DNA of 59,189 bases, from NCBI GenBank assembly GCA_015056125.1, contig SVGW01000007.1:1-59189 (forward strand). Direction: 5' to 3'. This document shows, piece by piece, positions 59,117-59,189 of this stretch. The notes below the pieces were generated by a model that saw only the letters and a list, made by a program, of their open reading frames with translations, was not told where the DNA came from and ran no database searches. The translations under genes were made by a program, and so were the position numbers. Origin of the DNA: Clostridiales bacterium. GTDB taxonomy: Bacteria; Bacillota; Clostridia; Christensenellales; Aristaeellaceae. Position 1 is the first letter of the stretch. Every line of letters starts with the position of its first letter.

Positions 59117-59189
59117 TGTAATCCGCAGCCGGCGACATGTGCGGCGGCGAGGAGCGGAAGCATTCCGCTTCCTATATCAATTTACGACC

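Overview
The window looks like a moderately GC-rich, low-redundancy chromosome segment of a Bacillota bacterium of class Clostridia, probably an anaerobic gut commensal. The evidence is two tRNA-sensing T-box leaders, a CggR-type glycolysis regulator, RecD2, MtaB, Hsp33, a DUF1540 protein, strong AGGAGG ribosome binding sites and textbook TTGACA-N17-TATAAT promoters. The genus cannot be fixed from the sequence alone. No rRNA, tRNA, CRISPR array or phage structural gene was seen.

Layout. 0-0.3 kb: the end of an IS3-family insertion sequence that sits in a palindromic repeat. 0.3-6.7 kb: DUF1846 protein, GH38 alpha-mannosidase (both minus), then an ACT-domain protein with a DUF711 (PFL) protein (plus). 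6.9-11.9 kb: hslO with three genes for TPR, HEAT and zinc-ribbon membrane proteins. 12-17.2 kb: cggR-pgk-tpiA (no gapA between cggR and pgk) and a DUF2974 hydrolase. 17.5-19.6 kb: small proteins (DUF1540 and partner), a QueT-type transporter, an SGNH hydrolase, and a divergent RHH/XRE regulator pair with shared operators. 20-24 kb: a methionine T-box and metG, then an AroD-like protein with an SDR. 24.1-27.6 kb: an ABC-2 exporter operon ending in recO. 27.7-30.4 kb: an HTH-cupin-acyl-CoA synthetase fusion behind a second T-box whose specifier aligns as AUC (Ile). 30.4-37.9 kb: a Gfo/Idh/MocA oxidoreductase, an XRE membrane regulator, and the tRNA/rRNA modification and repair operon rsmE-hyp-mtaB-ttcA-recD2. 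38-40.8 kb: a large membrane-anchored beta-propeller protein. 40.9-59 kb: catabolic islands. These are an FAD oxidoreductase, a D-amino-acid module (XRE-cupin regulator, N-acyl-D-amino-acid deacylase, D-serine ammonia-lyase), a GH2 glycosidase with an M29-like peptidase, a five-gene LacI-controlled operon (lacI, ribulokinase-like kinase, two FAD oxidoreductases around an SGNH hydrolase/propeller fusion), and a GH3 beta-N-acetylhexosaminidase.

The most striking unexplained structure is a set of foldback-like intergenic repeats. Family R1 is at 128-300, 15511-15890 and 17191-17511; family R2 is at 6683-6898, 14516-14729 and 27611-27735. They abut stop codons, have inverted ends made of hairpins, show compensatory base changes between copies, and share an outer module. 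The IS at the left edge has inserted at the apex of the central hairpin of an R1 copy. The second highlight is the apparent isoleucine T-box in front of the regulator-enzyme fusion.

All coordinates, motifs and start choices come from reading the sequence. Family names come from motif recognition, without database searches.
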